From Lachnospiraceae bacterium UBA4260 (lineage in GTDB: Bacteria > Bacillota > Clostridia > Lachnospirales > Lachnospiraceae), in contig DGWK01000008.1 of NCBI GenBank assembly GCA_002395235.1, forward strand, positions 44,532 to 108,531: a stretch of DNA of 64,000 nucleotides, in the 5' to 3' direction. Shown here piece by piece: positions 35,328 through 43,541 of the stretch. The position numbers and the translations under genes are program-made. Numbering within the stretch: position 1 is the stretch's first letter; each line of letters begins with the position of its first letter. Under the pieces are notes generated by a model that was not told the origin of the DNA, made no database searches, and was given only the letters and a program-made list of their open reading frames with translations.

Positions 35328-37193
35328 CTATAAGAATGAAAATGCGGACTCGATCCTTCGGATCATATTCATCGCATTCGAACCGTATTCGTCTATGACC
35401 GTCTTGCACAGGCCCGGGTCATTTGTGAGAATCGCGTCCACGTTCAGGCTCACAAGACTCTCCATGGTATCCCTCTCGTTTACCGTCCAGACAAAGACGT
35501 GCTTTCCGGCCCGGTGGATCCTCTCGACGTTCTCGTAAGTTGCGAACGTCTCCTGAATGCTTATGATATCTGCGGCGTCAAGCGATTCTATATCCCCGAT
35601 CCCGATGGCCGATGTGTAGGCGGTCAGCACGGAAGGATTGATCTCGCGAATCTCCTCCAGGGTCTTGTAATCCTGGCTCGTCACATCGCAGTTTGCGATG
35701 TAGTCGTTGGCCACAATGATGTCCACCACCTTCTGGGTGATCCCCTCGTCATGGCCGTTTCGCTTGATCTCGATATTGAGATAGAGCTTGTCCTTTCCGC
35801 TTCCGGCCAGTTTTATGACTTCATCCAGCGTGGGGATCTCCGTCCCGGCGAATGATTCGTCAAAAAATCGCCCGTTGTCTAGGTCCTTGATCTCGTCATA
35901 GGTCACTTCCCAGACGTTCTTGTCCACGCCCGTTGTCCGCTTGAGATTGTCGTCGTGCATCACGATGATCGTGCCGTCCTTAAGCATCTGCACATCCAGC
36001 TCCGCCGCCGAAAATCCCTCATCGATGCACTTTTGAAAAGCCGGCATCGTGTTCTCGGGCGCCGCAGCGGAAAAGCCCCGGTGCGCCATGATCATGGGCG
36101 TGCCGTAGTCCGTGTTGAGGATCCACCGAATCTGGGCAAACCTTCTGGGCACCGAGAAAAAGATGCTGACCGCACAGATTGCAAGAACCAGATACTTGAG
36201 GATCGGATAGCGGTGAAAATAGTGCGGCGGATCCGTGTACTCCAGGATCGGCTCGCCGAGCTGCTCCTTCCTCTTATAGTAGGCGTTCTGAAAGCTCGCC
36301 ATCATAAGCGGGATCATGACCCACAAGAAAGCGATATAGAACAGGATCCCTGTGGGAATCAGCCTTTCGAGCATAAAGATATCAAGGGGCTCCGTCTCTC
36401 CGGGCATCACCCACAGCGACAGAAGGTACCAGCCAATCACGATCAGCAAGGTGCCCACAGAAAAGATTAAATAGCAGAATATTCCCCAGATCGCTGTGAG
36501 GAACAGCACCCTGAAAAAGTACTTACCGCTGATCATGGCGGCGCTTTTCCTGCAGGCCGTTCCGAAGCTCACGTTGTCCTCTTCCATCATGATCGGGATC
36601 GCGAAGAGCCAGCGAACGAAGAAATACATGGCCGCAAAGATGAGGATCTGATAGGCGATCCCTTCCCACGGGCGTTTTTCGAAGTCCTCCAGAATAAATC
36701 CCGGGATTCGAATCACCGAAGTGATGCTGGATATGTCCGCGATCGCGGAGGATCCGAAGCGCATGACGAAGATCACATAAGGGATCAGCCCCCAGTTCTC
36801 GAGCTTCGCGCGCTCCACACACAGATCAAAGCCCGTAGAGAAGATCTGCCGCACCGTTTTTTTCTTCCCCCATTTGGACGCCTGCAGTGTATCGTAGATG
36901 GCAAACTGCTCGAATGAGGCCGCCGCCACCAGCATCAGGATCATGACGAAAAACACGATCCACGAGATCGGATTGCGGACAAAAGTGCCGGCATTATACC
37001 AGGCAATGACCTTTGTTTTATTCCCGATCAGCCACAGCCTCTGCATCCAGGTCATGATAGGAAACAGCACCAGGAAAGTGAGGATCCTGAAGATCACCTC
37101 AAAAGCGATCAGGCTCCTGCTGTTCTCCTTCATTAATGCGAATGGGCGCAGAACGCCCTTGAGCCAGTTTACTGTTCCTCTGATTATAAACAT
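35328..37193 (-). CDS. membrane-anchored glycerophosphodiester phosphodiesterase
   Basis: 621 residues in two parts. Residues 1-350 form a membrane domain with about 7-8 hydrophobic spans (GDPD membrane-domain type, PF10110). Residues 360-621 are a GDPD catalytic domain with MAHRGFSAAAPENTMPAF (His371-Arg-Gly, Glu380-Asn), ELDVQMLKDGTIIVMHDD and NIEIKRN. It hydrolyses glycerophosphodiesters to glycerol 3-phosphate, and in Gram-positives may act on lipid or teichoic-acid products at the membrane face. Divergent from aroK. Confidence 0.92.
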   Translation of the reverse strand: MFIIRGTVNWLKGVLRPFALMKENSRSLIAFEVIFRILTFLVLFPIMTWMQRLWLIGNKTKVIAWYNAGTFVRNPISWIVFFVMILMLVAAASFEQFAIYDTLQASKWGKKKTVRQIFSTGFDLCVERAKLENWGLIPYVIFVMRFGSSAIADISSITSVIRIPGFILEDFEKRPWEGIAYQILIFAAMYFFVRWLFAIPIMMEEDNVSFGTACRKSAAMISGKYFFRVLFLTAIWGIFCYLIFSVGTLLIVIGWYLLSLWVMPGETEPLDIFMLERLIPTGILFYIAFLWVMIPLMMASFQNAYYKRKEQLGEPILEYTDPPHYFHRYPILKYLVLAICAVSIFFSVPRRFAQIRWILNTDYGTPMIMAHRGFSAAAPENTMPAFQKCIDEGFSAAELDVQMLKDGTIIVMHDDNLKRTTGVDKNVWEVTYDEIKDLDNGRFFDESFAGTEIPTLDEVIKLAGSGKDKLYLNIEIKRNGHDEGITQKVVDIIVANDYIANCDVTSQDYKTLEEIREINPSVLTAYTSAIGIGDIESLDAADIISIQETFATYENVERIHRAGKHVFVWTVNERDTMESLVSLNVDAILTNDPGLCKTVIDEYGSNAMNMIRRIESAFSFL

Positions 37194-37331
37194 CTGTCTT
37201 CCCCCGATTGAATTAAGACAACCTGTGATGTGAAATCTGCAGAGTGAACCGCTTCGCTACTATGTTAGTTTATCATCGCTTTTCTTTATTGTGAACTCTT
37301 CCTTTCCGCGCGTGCGCGGAGAACTTTTCTG

Positions 37332-37360
37332 TTGCACTTTTTTCCTCTTTGACGTATCAT
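37332..37360 (+). promoter_or_regulatory. candidate promoter of aroK
   Basis: TTGCAC (37332-37337) and TATCAT (37355-37360) with a 17-nt spacer, 37 bp before the start codon. Confidence 0.55.
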
Positions 37361-37397
37361 ACACTCGTTATATCAGCGATTTAAAGGAGTAAAGCGC

Positions 37398-37964
37398 ATG
37401 AAGCAAGCAGAACCCATTTCAAAAGATCGAGTCCCTTTTAACTATAATCTTGTCCTGATCGGCTTTATGGGCGCCGGCAAATCAACGGTTTCCGACTATT
37501 TTCACACCCAGTTCGGCATGGAAGTCATCGAGATGGATCAGATCATCGCCGAGCGGGAAGACATGAGCATCAGCGATATCTTCGAGACGCGCGGCGAGGA
37601 ATACTTCCGCGACTGCGAGACCGCCCTTCTCATTGAAATGCAGGCCCGTAAAAATGTCATCATCTCCTGCGGAGGCGGCGTCCCCATGCGCGAGCGCAAC
37701 GTCGCCGAGATGAAAAAAAACGGCCGCGTCATCCTGCTGAGCGTCGAACCTGAAACAGTCCTGACGCGCCTTGAAGATGACCACAGCCGTCCTCTGCTTG
37801 AAAACAACAAAAACGTGGACTTCGTCCGCGCCCTGATGGAGAAGCGCCGCGACAAATACGAGGCGGCCGCAGATATTATTGTGCGCACCGACCACAGAAG
37901 TGTTCAGGAGATCTGTGAGGAAATCCTTTCAAAGCTCCGCGCTATGGATGGGGAGAGCGAGTAA
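37398..37964 (+). CDS. aroK: shikimate kinase
   Basis: Phosphorylates shikimate with ATP in aromatic amino acid synthesis. 188 residues with Walker A GFMGAGKST (22-30), the shikimate-binding VIEMDQIIAEREDMSISDIF (Asp and Arg contacts), ISCGGGVPMRERN and the lid region LEDDHSRPLL. The N-terminus has about 15 residues more than typical AroK. AAAGGAG ribosome site. No other aro genes lie beside it. Confidence 0.93.
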   Translation: MKQAEPISKDRVPFNYNLVLIGFMGAGKSTVSDYFHTQFGMEVIEMDQIIAEREDMSISDIFETRGEEYFRDCETALLIEMQARKNVIISCGGGVPMRERNVAEMKKNGRVILLSVEPETVLTRLEDDHSRPLLENNKNVDFVRALMEKRRDKYEAAADIIVRTDHRSVQEICEEILSKLRAMDGESE

Positions 37965-37972
37965 CGGGCGTA

Positions 37973-38058
37973 TTGTTAACGCCCCCATTGTTAACCAACG
38001 GGTTGTTAACCTCCATCGCCCCGAAGTTGTTAACCTCATTCATCTTTTAGGTTGACAA
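37973..38058 (+). promoter_or_regulatory. BirA-type operator with extra TTGTTAAC half-sites upstream of bioY
   Basis: TTGTTAACC (38027-38035), 14 nt, then GGTTGACAA (38050-38058) matches the biotin repressor (BirA) operator layout seen in Firmicutes. Three more TTGTTAAC half-sites in the same direction lie at 37973, 37988 and 38003, spaced 15 bp apart. The right arm contains TTGACA (38052-38057), a possible -35, so bound BirA would block transcription of bioY when biotin is plentiful. Confidence 0.82.
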
Positions 38059-38090
38059 TTCGTTTCTCATCGATTAAGCTTGCTTATGCG

Positions 38091-38174
38091 ATGTGTTTTT
38101 GGCTCCTCAGGTGATTTGACTTCTTGTGTTTTTCGCTCCTTAAGTGTTTTGCTTATCAGGGGCCAAAAACGCAC
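38091..38174 (+). promoter_or_regulatory. bioY leader with two alternative long hairpins
   Basis: GTGTTTTTGGCTCCT (38093-38107) can pair with the arm AGGGGCCAAAAACGCAC (38158-38174), allowing two G-U pairs. A near copy, GTGTTTTTCGCTCCT (38126-38140), could compete for the same arm. Only one structure can form at a time. This is a structure proposal from base pairing; no known riboswitch is recognised. Confidence 0.45.
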
Positions 38175-38232
38175 TGCCTGCAGAGGCGGGAGACTTCCCA
38201 CCTGAGTAAAAATAGATTGAGAGGTTAATACT

Positions 38233-38805
38233 ATGAAAATGTCCACACACGATCTTGTTCTCTGCGCGCTCTGCGCGGCCGTAACCTGCGTTCTGGCGCC
38301 CCTGTCCGTCCCGCTGGCCGGCGAAGTGCCGATCTCACTGGCAACTTTCGCCGTTCTGCTCTCGGGAATCCTTCTGGGCGGAAAGCTCGGCGCCCTCAGC
38401 CAGCTGATTTACGTGCTTTTGGGCAGCGTCGGAGTTCCCGTATTCGCGGGATGGACCGGAGGCCTCGGCATCACGCTCGGCGTCACAGGCGGCTACATCA
38501 TCGGCTACATCCCCATGGCTTTCGTCGCAGGTCTGCTCTACCATCTCTATGGCAGGAATGCTTCCGGAGTCCGCAAATATGTCGTTATGTTTGTCTCCAT
38601 GGTCCTCGCTACAGCTGTCCTCTATATACTCGGTACTGCCTGGTTTATGGCACAGACGAAGATGACACTGGGCGCTTCCCTGGCTGCCTGCGTGATTCCA
38701 TTCCTTCCCGGCGATCTTATTAAGATTGCAGCTGTAATGCTTGTAGCAGTTCCGATTGAATCTGCTGTAAAAAAGGCAGTCCCTGACAGCAGCGCTGCAG
38801 TGTGA
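38233..38805 (+). CDS. bioY: biotin transporter BioY (ECF S component)
   Basis: 190-residue integral membrane substrate-binding subunit for biotin uptake, working with shared ECF energizing subunits or alone. About six hydrophobic spans; the family-typical LVLCALCAAVTCVLAPLSVP and VPISLATFAVLLSGILLGGK near the N-terminus, then LGSVGVPVFAGWTGGLG and GGYIIGYIPMAF. A BirA-type operator upstream supports the biotin assignment. No ecfA/ecfT in the window. Confidence 0.94.
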   Translation: MKMSTHDLVLCALCAAVTCVLAPLSVPLAGEVPISLATFAVLLSGILLGGKLGALSQLIYVLLGSVGVPVFAGWTGGLGITLGVTGGYIIGYIPMAFVAGLLYHLYGRNASGVRKYVVMFVSMVLATAVLYILGTAWFMAQTKMTLGASLAACVIPFLPGDLIKIAAVMLVAVPIESAVKKAVPDSSAAV

Positions 38806-38867
38806 CCGGTCAGGACCTCCTTTGAATTCAATAGCATTCAATTACGACCTTATCAATTTCAACCTTA

Positions 38868-39929
38868 TCAATGAGGATACAATTCGATATTTTTCGCCCC
38901 ATATCCGGCGCGGCCGAGCTGGTCTCTCAGACCTCCGGCCGCGCTTTCTGCTGCCCTTCTGTTGTCCTCCGAGATTTCCCGTGAATAACGGCTGCTTTCA
39001 ATAATAAAATGTGCCGTCTTTCTCATATACTCATCTGAACCTTCCGCGATCTTCCGGCAAGTCTCCTCCTGTTCCAGATCTTTCTTTTTCAAAATCTTTT
39101 TCCACAGCGAAGGGTCATAGCCGAGCAGGCGCACCATCAGGCCTTCATAAAATGGCTCTGCAGTATGGGCGCCTTTTTCCGCCCAGTATTGCCTGAGATC
39201 AAGCTCCCGCTGTGACCGGCCCGTCTCCCGAAACAGCACATACCCCTCAAGCCTGTTCCCGTCCTTCCGAAGCTGTTTTTCAAGTCCATCCGCAATGTAG
39301 AGCGGGGCAATCTGTGCCCTCCGGCCTTTCGTGTACATAACTTCCGGCAGTTCGGACCACAGAAGCAGTTCCTTGACGCACTCGCTTGAAAAGACCTGCG
39401 TCTTTTGGCTGCGATCCGTCTCTGACATACCGTTCATGAGTAAGCGCAGTGCCGACGTCTCACAATACAGGGCCGACGGCCATAATGGTCTCCTTTTTGC
39501 GGGTGACATTTTTTGCAGAGATTCAGGCATGGGGATCACGATGCCCCCTTCTGTCGTACTTTGAAGAATCAGACTGCAGATCGCGAGGCCCTCTTCATAG
39601 CTCCCGGGCATCCTCTGAACCGATGCGGCACTAAGACGCAGATATCCTGCAAAATAGTGACATAAAAAGTCGTCCGAAAAATCTCCCCACTCTTTCCCGA
39701 GAGCCATCGCTCTTCTCAAGCCGCCAATATTGATACAGAGTTCTCCGGTCCCCGGCGAATTCTGTCTGAGCCTTGCCGGAGAATCGCTCATTCTCCATTC
39801 CGTCCGCAAAAAAAAGAGCCGGTTGTTCTCTTCCGACTCTATAGAAAGCATTTGCTCAATTCTGTTGATCAGCGCTTTTTCCTGCGCATTCATCCCTATT
39901 CTCACAAAGGTATCGCGGCCTCCGATCAC
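38868..39929 (-). CDS. unknown protein, last gene of module B
   Basis: 353 residues, not recognised. No signal peptide or membrane span is obvious; it looks soluble, mixed helical, rich in Arg/Glu. The GTG start at 39929 overlaps the stop of the preceding gene (GTGA), so translation is probably coupled; an ATG 12 codons later is an alternative. The last 30 codons contain a GC-rich inverted repeat (GCGCGGCCG 38908-38916 with CGGCCGCGC 38936-38944) that may fold near the transcript end. No separate intrinsic terminator was seen. Confidence 0.65.
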   Translation of the reverse strand: MIGGRDTFVRIGMNAQEKALINRIEQMLSIESEENNRLFFLRTEWRMSDSPARLRQNSPGTGELCINIGGLRRAMALGKEWGDFSDDFLCHYFAGYLRLSAASVQRMPGSYEEGLAICSLILQSTTEGGIVIPMPESLQKMSPAKRRPLWPSALYCETSALRLLMNGMSETDRSQKTQVFSSECVKELLLWSELPEVMYTKGRRAQIAPLYIADGLEKQLRKDGNRLEGYVLFRETGRSQRELDLRQYWAEKGAHTAEPFYEGLMVRLLGYDPSLWKKILKKKDLEQEETCRKIAEGSDEYMRKTAHFIIESSRYSREISEDNRRAAESAAGGLRDQLGRAGYGAKNIELYPH

Positions 39930-40810
39930 GACTGTGCTGCTGCAAGTCTCAACGTCTCCACTGTCTCAATGATTTCGTCTTCATTTCCGACAGGGAACAG
40001 CCTTCTGAATTGTTGTAAATTCTCGTTTCCGATCACAATGACGCAGCATGGCGGCCTGTCATTTAACGTCCCTTTAGCAAAGAATCTGCGCAGCCGGCGC
40101 ACGTTTCTTTCTGCCTTTGCGTAGAGCCTTGGGCTCCTGTGCTCCCGAAGTTCCGAATCTGTTTCCGATGTGCCGGCGTCACTCTTCTTTACAACTCTTA
40201 TGCTGATTCCGGCGCTCTGCGTCCAATCGGCCAGTCGCCGCAGCTTCTCTGTATCTTTCGCATTTTCTATGATAAATACGCTGCTTCCATGCGTGCTGTT
40301 TTCCTCAATTACCTGCGCCGCCCTGCTGATCCACTCAACATCGCGCCTTATCACCGCCTCTTCCGCCTCTTCCGCCAGCTTTTTCCGAAGACTCACAGCA
40401 TTTTTTTCTTCTCTCTTTTTAATTCTTTTACAGAGTGTGTATCGATACTTTCTGATGCGAAGCGCGTTGTATCTCTGCAGCATGATGCAGTAGATATTGG
40501 TCAGGACCGCCGCCGACAGTCCCAAATCCGCCAGTGTCCATCGATACCCTGCTGCCCTTCTAAGCAAAATGAGCATGATCGCCATGACCAGCCCCATCAG
40601 ATGGATCAGGGCGTTATAGGACAGATACATATAATGTCTCTGCGCCCCTCTGTAAGATAACTGCTGCAAGTGATAATTGCTGTTTCTGAGAGAATCCTTT
40701 CTGTGCCGGATCTTTTCCAGCAGGAAAGTAAAATCCCGAAACTTCCGAATTCCCAGGCGTCGATAGAAAGCCAGTTCATATTCATTAATCCGGCTTAAAT
40801 CCTCTTCCAT
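39926..40810 (-). CDS. two-span membrane protein, unknown
   Basis: 294 residues, not recognised. Two hydrophobic spans at about 65-84 and 90-110 form a hairpin, so both ends are probably cytoplasmic. A basic, helical segment follows (120-160), then an alpha/beta domain with SSVFIIENAKDTEKLRRLAD and CCVIVIGNENLQQFRRLF. GGAGAAG ribosome site; GTGA overlap with the downstream gene. Confidence 0.65.
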   Translation of the reverse strand: MEEDLSRINEYELAFYRRLGIRKFRDFTFLLEKIRHRKDSLRNSNYHLQQLSYRGAQRHYMYLSYNALIHLMGLVMAIMLILLRRAAGYRWTLADLGLSAAVLTNIYCIMLQRYNALRIRKYRYTLCKRIKKREEKNAVSLRKKLAEEAEEAVIRRDVEWISRAAQVIEENSTHGSSVFIIENAKDTEKLRRLADWTQSAGISIRVVKKSDAGTSETDSELREHRSPRLYAKAERNVRRLRRFFAKGTLNDRPPCCVIVIGNENLQQFRRLFPVGNEDEIIETVETLRLAAAQS

Positions 40811-40857
40811 CTGTTCTTCTCCGGCTTTTATTCAAGGCTCGTCAGAGACTGCCTGCG

Positions 40858-41538
40858 TTATCTGAGCTCAACGAGCTTTTTGACATTATCTTTCTGTACG
40901 GCATTCATCGCCGCGTTTACCTGATCAATGGATTTCCCCTGGTCCCTGTACCAGTCCAGGTTCTGGAAGTACACACGAATCTCGTCCGTCTTGAAATGAT
41001 ACCCATGCCAGGCGTAGACATAGTTGATCGCCATCTGGATCGGTGTTTCAGGGAGACCTGAGGGCGCCGTGCTGTAGATCGCGTCGATGTCCTCATCCGT
41101 GATGCGCCTGTCTATGCACACCATGCAGGCGTCCTCGAAACTCATGGACTCCTGTGCACTTTCCTGCGTGTTCTCTTCAGGAGTAACCGCGGGAACCGCT
41201 TCCGCGGTCTCTTCCTGCGGCTCGTCCTGCTGCGCATCACTGACAGATGTGTCTTCCGCTTCCGTTCCGGAGGATTCTGTCTCGTCACCGGAATACGCCT
41301 CTTCACCGGCGTCTGCCGATGCGCTTCCCGTCGTCTCTGTTTTGCCGGATGACGCAGTCTCCCCAAAAGGATTTTTTCCATCTTTGATGAATTTGATGCT
41401 GATCATCAGTGCGATCAGGACAACCGCTCCGACAATGACAGCGACCAGGACGGTCTTCATCTGCTCATCCGGGCCGCTCCCATAGTCACTTCGGTCACTC
41501 CAATTCCGATCGTCGGGCTTTTTATCAAACAGTTTCAT
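40858..41538 (-). CDS. single-span protein with extracellular YARHG domain
   Basis: 226 residues. A short cytoplasmic N-terminus and a membrane span at about 29-48 (TVLVAVIVGAVVLIALMIS) lead to a long acidic Ser/Thr/Glu linker (60-130), then a YARHG-type domain: IQMAINYVYAWHGYHF and YFQNLDWYRDQ (about 166-200). YARHG domains are extracellular and found in Firmicute surface proteins; they may bind cell-wall material. It adds another outward-facing part to module B. Ser/Thr-rich linkers can be phosphorylated or glycosylated, but nothing here shows it. Confidence 0.72.
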   Translation of the reverse strand: MKLFDKKPDDRNWSDRSDYGSGPDEQMKTVLVAVIVGAVVLIALMISIKFIKDGKNPFGETASSGKTETTGSASADAGEEAYSGDETESSGTEAEDTSVSDAQQDEPQEETAEAVPAVTPEENTQESAQESMSFEDACMVCIDRRITDEDIDAIYSTAPSGLPETPIQMAINYVYAWHGYHFKTDEIRVYFQNLDWYRDQGKSIDQVNAAMNAVQKDNVKKLVELR

Positions 41539-41552
41539 TTTGCACTTCTCTT

Positions 41553-42080
41553 TCAGTTCAATATTTGTATAGTACTACAGACATCCAGGCACCATTCCAT
41601 AAATTCAGGGAAATAGTGATAACAGAGGGCAAGCTGCAGGGGATCACTCATAAGGGCAAGCCTCTCCCCGTACGTGATCACAGCCTGCTGCATCTGCGGG
41701 GTAAGATCATTTACATCCGTAAACACCTGATCGGTAATAGAATCATAAGCGTCATATAGAGCCTGCAGCTGCAACAGATACTGTGCACGATCTGCTATTT
41801 TCAGTCCTGTGTCCACGAGCGCCGTAAAATCTTCTGCGAATGACAGTTCTGCTTCCGTTCCCGCAGTCTCATAGGCAGATTCCTCGTAAATACATTTATC
41901 ACCTTCTCTTATGAAGATTCCCTCCGCCCGAATCGCGTCTCTTTTCTGCGACTCTATGAAGAGAAGCATCGCCGTCCTTTTGTCTTTAAGACTGAACGGG
42001 AGGGAGATCTCTCCGACGCCGTAATACTTCTGCATTGGATCCGAGTGCAAAATATTGCTCAGCATTTCCACACTGTTCAT
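41553..42080 (-). CDS. small unknown protein next to the cysteine-peptidase gene
   Basis: 175 residues, not recognised. Soluble, acidic, mainly helical in the C-terminal 90 residues (IADRAQYLLQLQALYDAYDS). It starts 11 bp after the stop of the cysteine-peptidase-like gene, with a GGGGGAA ribosome site. A small acidic soluble partner directly behind a putative toxin would be the expected place for an immunity protein or chaperone; that is position-based inference only. Confidence 0.6.
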   Translation of the reverse strand: MNSVEMLSNILHSDPMQKYYGVGEISLPFSLKDKRTAMLLFIESQKRDAIRAEGIFIREGDKCIYEESAYETAGTEAELSFAEDFTALVDTGLKIADRAQYLLQLQALYDAYDSITDQVFTDVNDLTPQMQQAVITYGERLALMSDPLQLALCYHYFPEFMEWCLDVCSTIQILN

Positions 42081-42091
42081 ATTTTCCCCCT

Positions 42092-43495
42092 TTATCTGAT
42101 CCTGTTCCTTGTTATGATCGCGGCCGAATTAGGAACCGAATAAGCCCAGTCCAGCCTCCATTTGGGAATGAATTTCGTCTGCGATCTCTCAAGTCTCCCG
42201 TCCGTAAGGACGTCGGGATGTCCGGTATCATTGATATAAAAGCCCATCACTTCATGCGTGCTCGTGCTTCTTGCCGTACCGACGACAGAAATGGCGTGAT
42301 TTGCGTTAAGGCCTTTGTGTATATCGTTCAGGAAATAACAATTCACACCGAGGATAACGCCTCTTCCTTCTTCAACTGCCTGCGCTATGCTGTCCAGGTC
42401 CATCTGGGGCGGGCTTCCAAATATCTGCGCGGCTTTACTGCCGCTTCCGCTGCCATTTTCATGGACATCATTATCTAATCCGAAATCACGCAATACTCTG
42501 CCTATATCTGTCGGAATCATACCGCCGTTCAATTGGGGCCTTAATATAGATACACGTGGCCTTGAGTAGAGTGATTTCCTGATCCCGTTGACATACTGCA
42601 CTACTTCCTCTTCCGTTGTCGGCCTTCCGGCAAGAGTGAGAATATTGGCGATCTGCGCGAGAGAACAGTCCTCTCCCCATCTCAGGGTATTATGTCCCTG
42701 GTTATAAGACAGTTTTCCCAGCCTCTCATCATTGATCCCGAATGTCAGGCAGTTTGTGCCTGCCCCTTTCGGACTGCGTACGCCTGAATACAGGGGGTTC
42801 TTCGTCATGGGATCATTCATGATCTGCTGCCGGTATCTCTCGGATCTCTCTTTCTGAATCTGTTCCCGGTATTTCCGCTCCTCTTCGGAGATCTCACCAG
42901 GCGAACTGTCTGAGACATCCGTGCTGTCTCCGATCCCCTCCTGCAGCGTCTCCTTTCCGGCCGCCGAACCAATGCCTTCCATTGCTCCGGACGAGTAGGA
43001 ACCGCCTTGGCGGCGTCCGCCTGTGCCCTCATCCATACTGACCAGAAGCTCATCACGGATATCTTCCGCCTCTGTAATATGTTCCGACAAGGATTCATCC
43101 AGCGGTTTCAGATTGCCGGCAAACTTGTTTCCGGAAGCGCCCTGCAGGCGGCTTCGGTCGCTCTGCCTTTCCTCTGCATACTCCTCCAGCAGATCGACCG
43201 TTTCATGTTTTTCCCTGTTGATCTCTTCCAAAGCGGACTCGCTTTCTCCGACCTGCTCCTGCGCGGACGCAAGCTCCTCTTTGGACTGTTCAAAGGCGTC
43301 GTTGGCTGCCACAATATCTCCCTTGGGGCGAAAATCCTCATCCACCTCCAGGGCGGCAGCCATCTCGTCATACCGGGTGTCTCTTTCGGTCTGCGCAGTC
43401 TCCAGGTTCTGTCTGCTCCGGTCCAGCTCATCCCGGATCTCTTTTCCTCTTTCCAGCTGTTCGTTCGCTTTAGCTGAGATCTCACTGAGTTTCAT
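42092..43495 (-). CDS. coiled-coil protein with C-terminal C39/papain-like cysteine peptidase domain
   Basis: 467 residues. The first 150 are long charged helices (MKLSEISAKANEQLERGKE..), then a Gly/Ser/Glu-rich linker. The C-terminal domain starts near residue 235 and has a cysteine-peptidase layout: Cys277 in WGEDCSLAQIANIL, His400 in NANHAISVVGT and Asp423 in GFYINDTGHPD. Similar domains occur as toxin or processing modules in exported proteins of Gram-positives. The start is the ATG at 43495 (AGGGAAAG upstream), not the far-upstream in-frame ATG at 43588 inside the Sel1 gene. It is a candidate substrate or effector of the module B motors. Confidence 0.75.
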   Translation of the reverse strand: MKLSEISAKANEQLERGKEIRDELDRSRQNLETAQTERDTRYDEMAAALEVDEDFRPKGDIVAANDAFEQSKEELASAQEQVGESESALEEINREKHETVDLLEEYAEERQSDRSRLQGASGNKFAGNLKPLDESLSEHITEAEDIRDELLVSMDEGTGGRRQGGSYSSGAMEGIGSAAGKETLQEGIGDSTDVSDSSPGEISEEERKYREQIQKERSERYRQQIMNDPMTKNPLYSGVRSPKGAGTNCLTFGINDERLGKLSYNQGHNTLRWGEDCSLAQIANILTLAGRPTTEEEVVQYVNGIRKSLYSRPRVSILRPQLNGGMIPTDIGRVLRDFGLDNDVHENGSGSGSKAAQIFGSPPQMDLDSIAQAVEEGRGVILGVNCYFLNDIHKGLNANHAISVVGTARSTSTHEVMGFYINDTGHPDVLTDGRLERSQTKFIPKWRLDWAYSVPNSAAIITRNRIR

Positions 43496-43541
43496 AAATC
43501 CGCTTTCCCTTAAAGAGTACTCTTCCTGTCCACAGTCGGAC

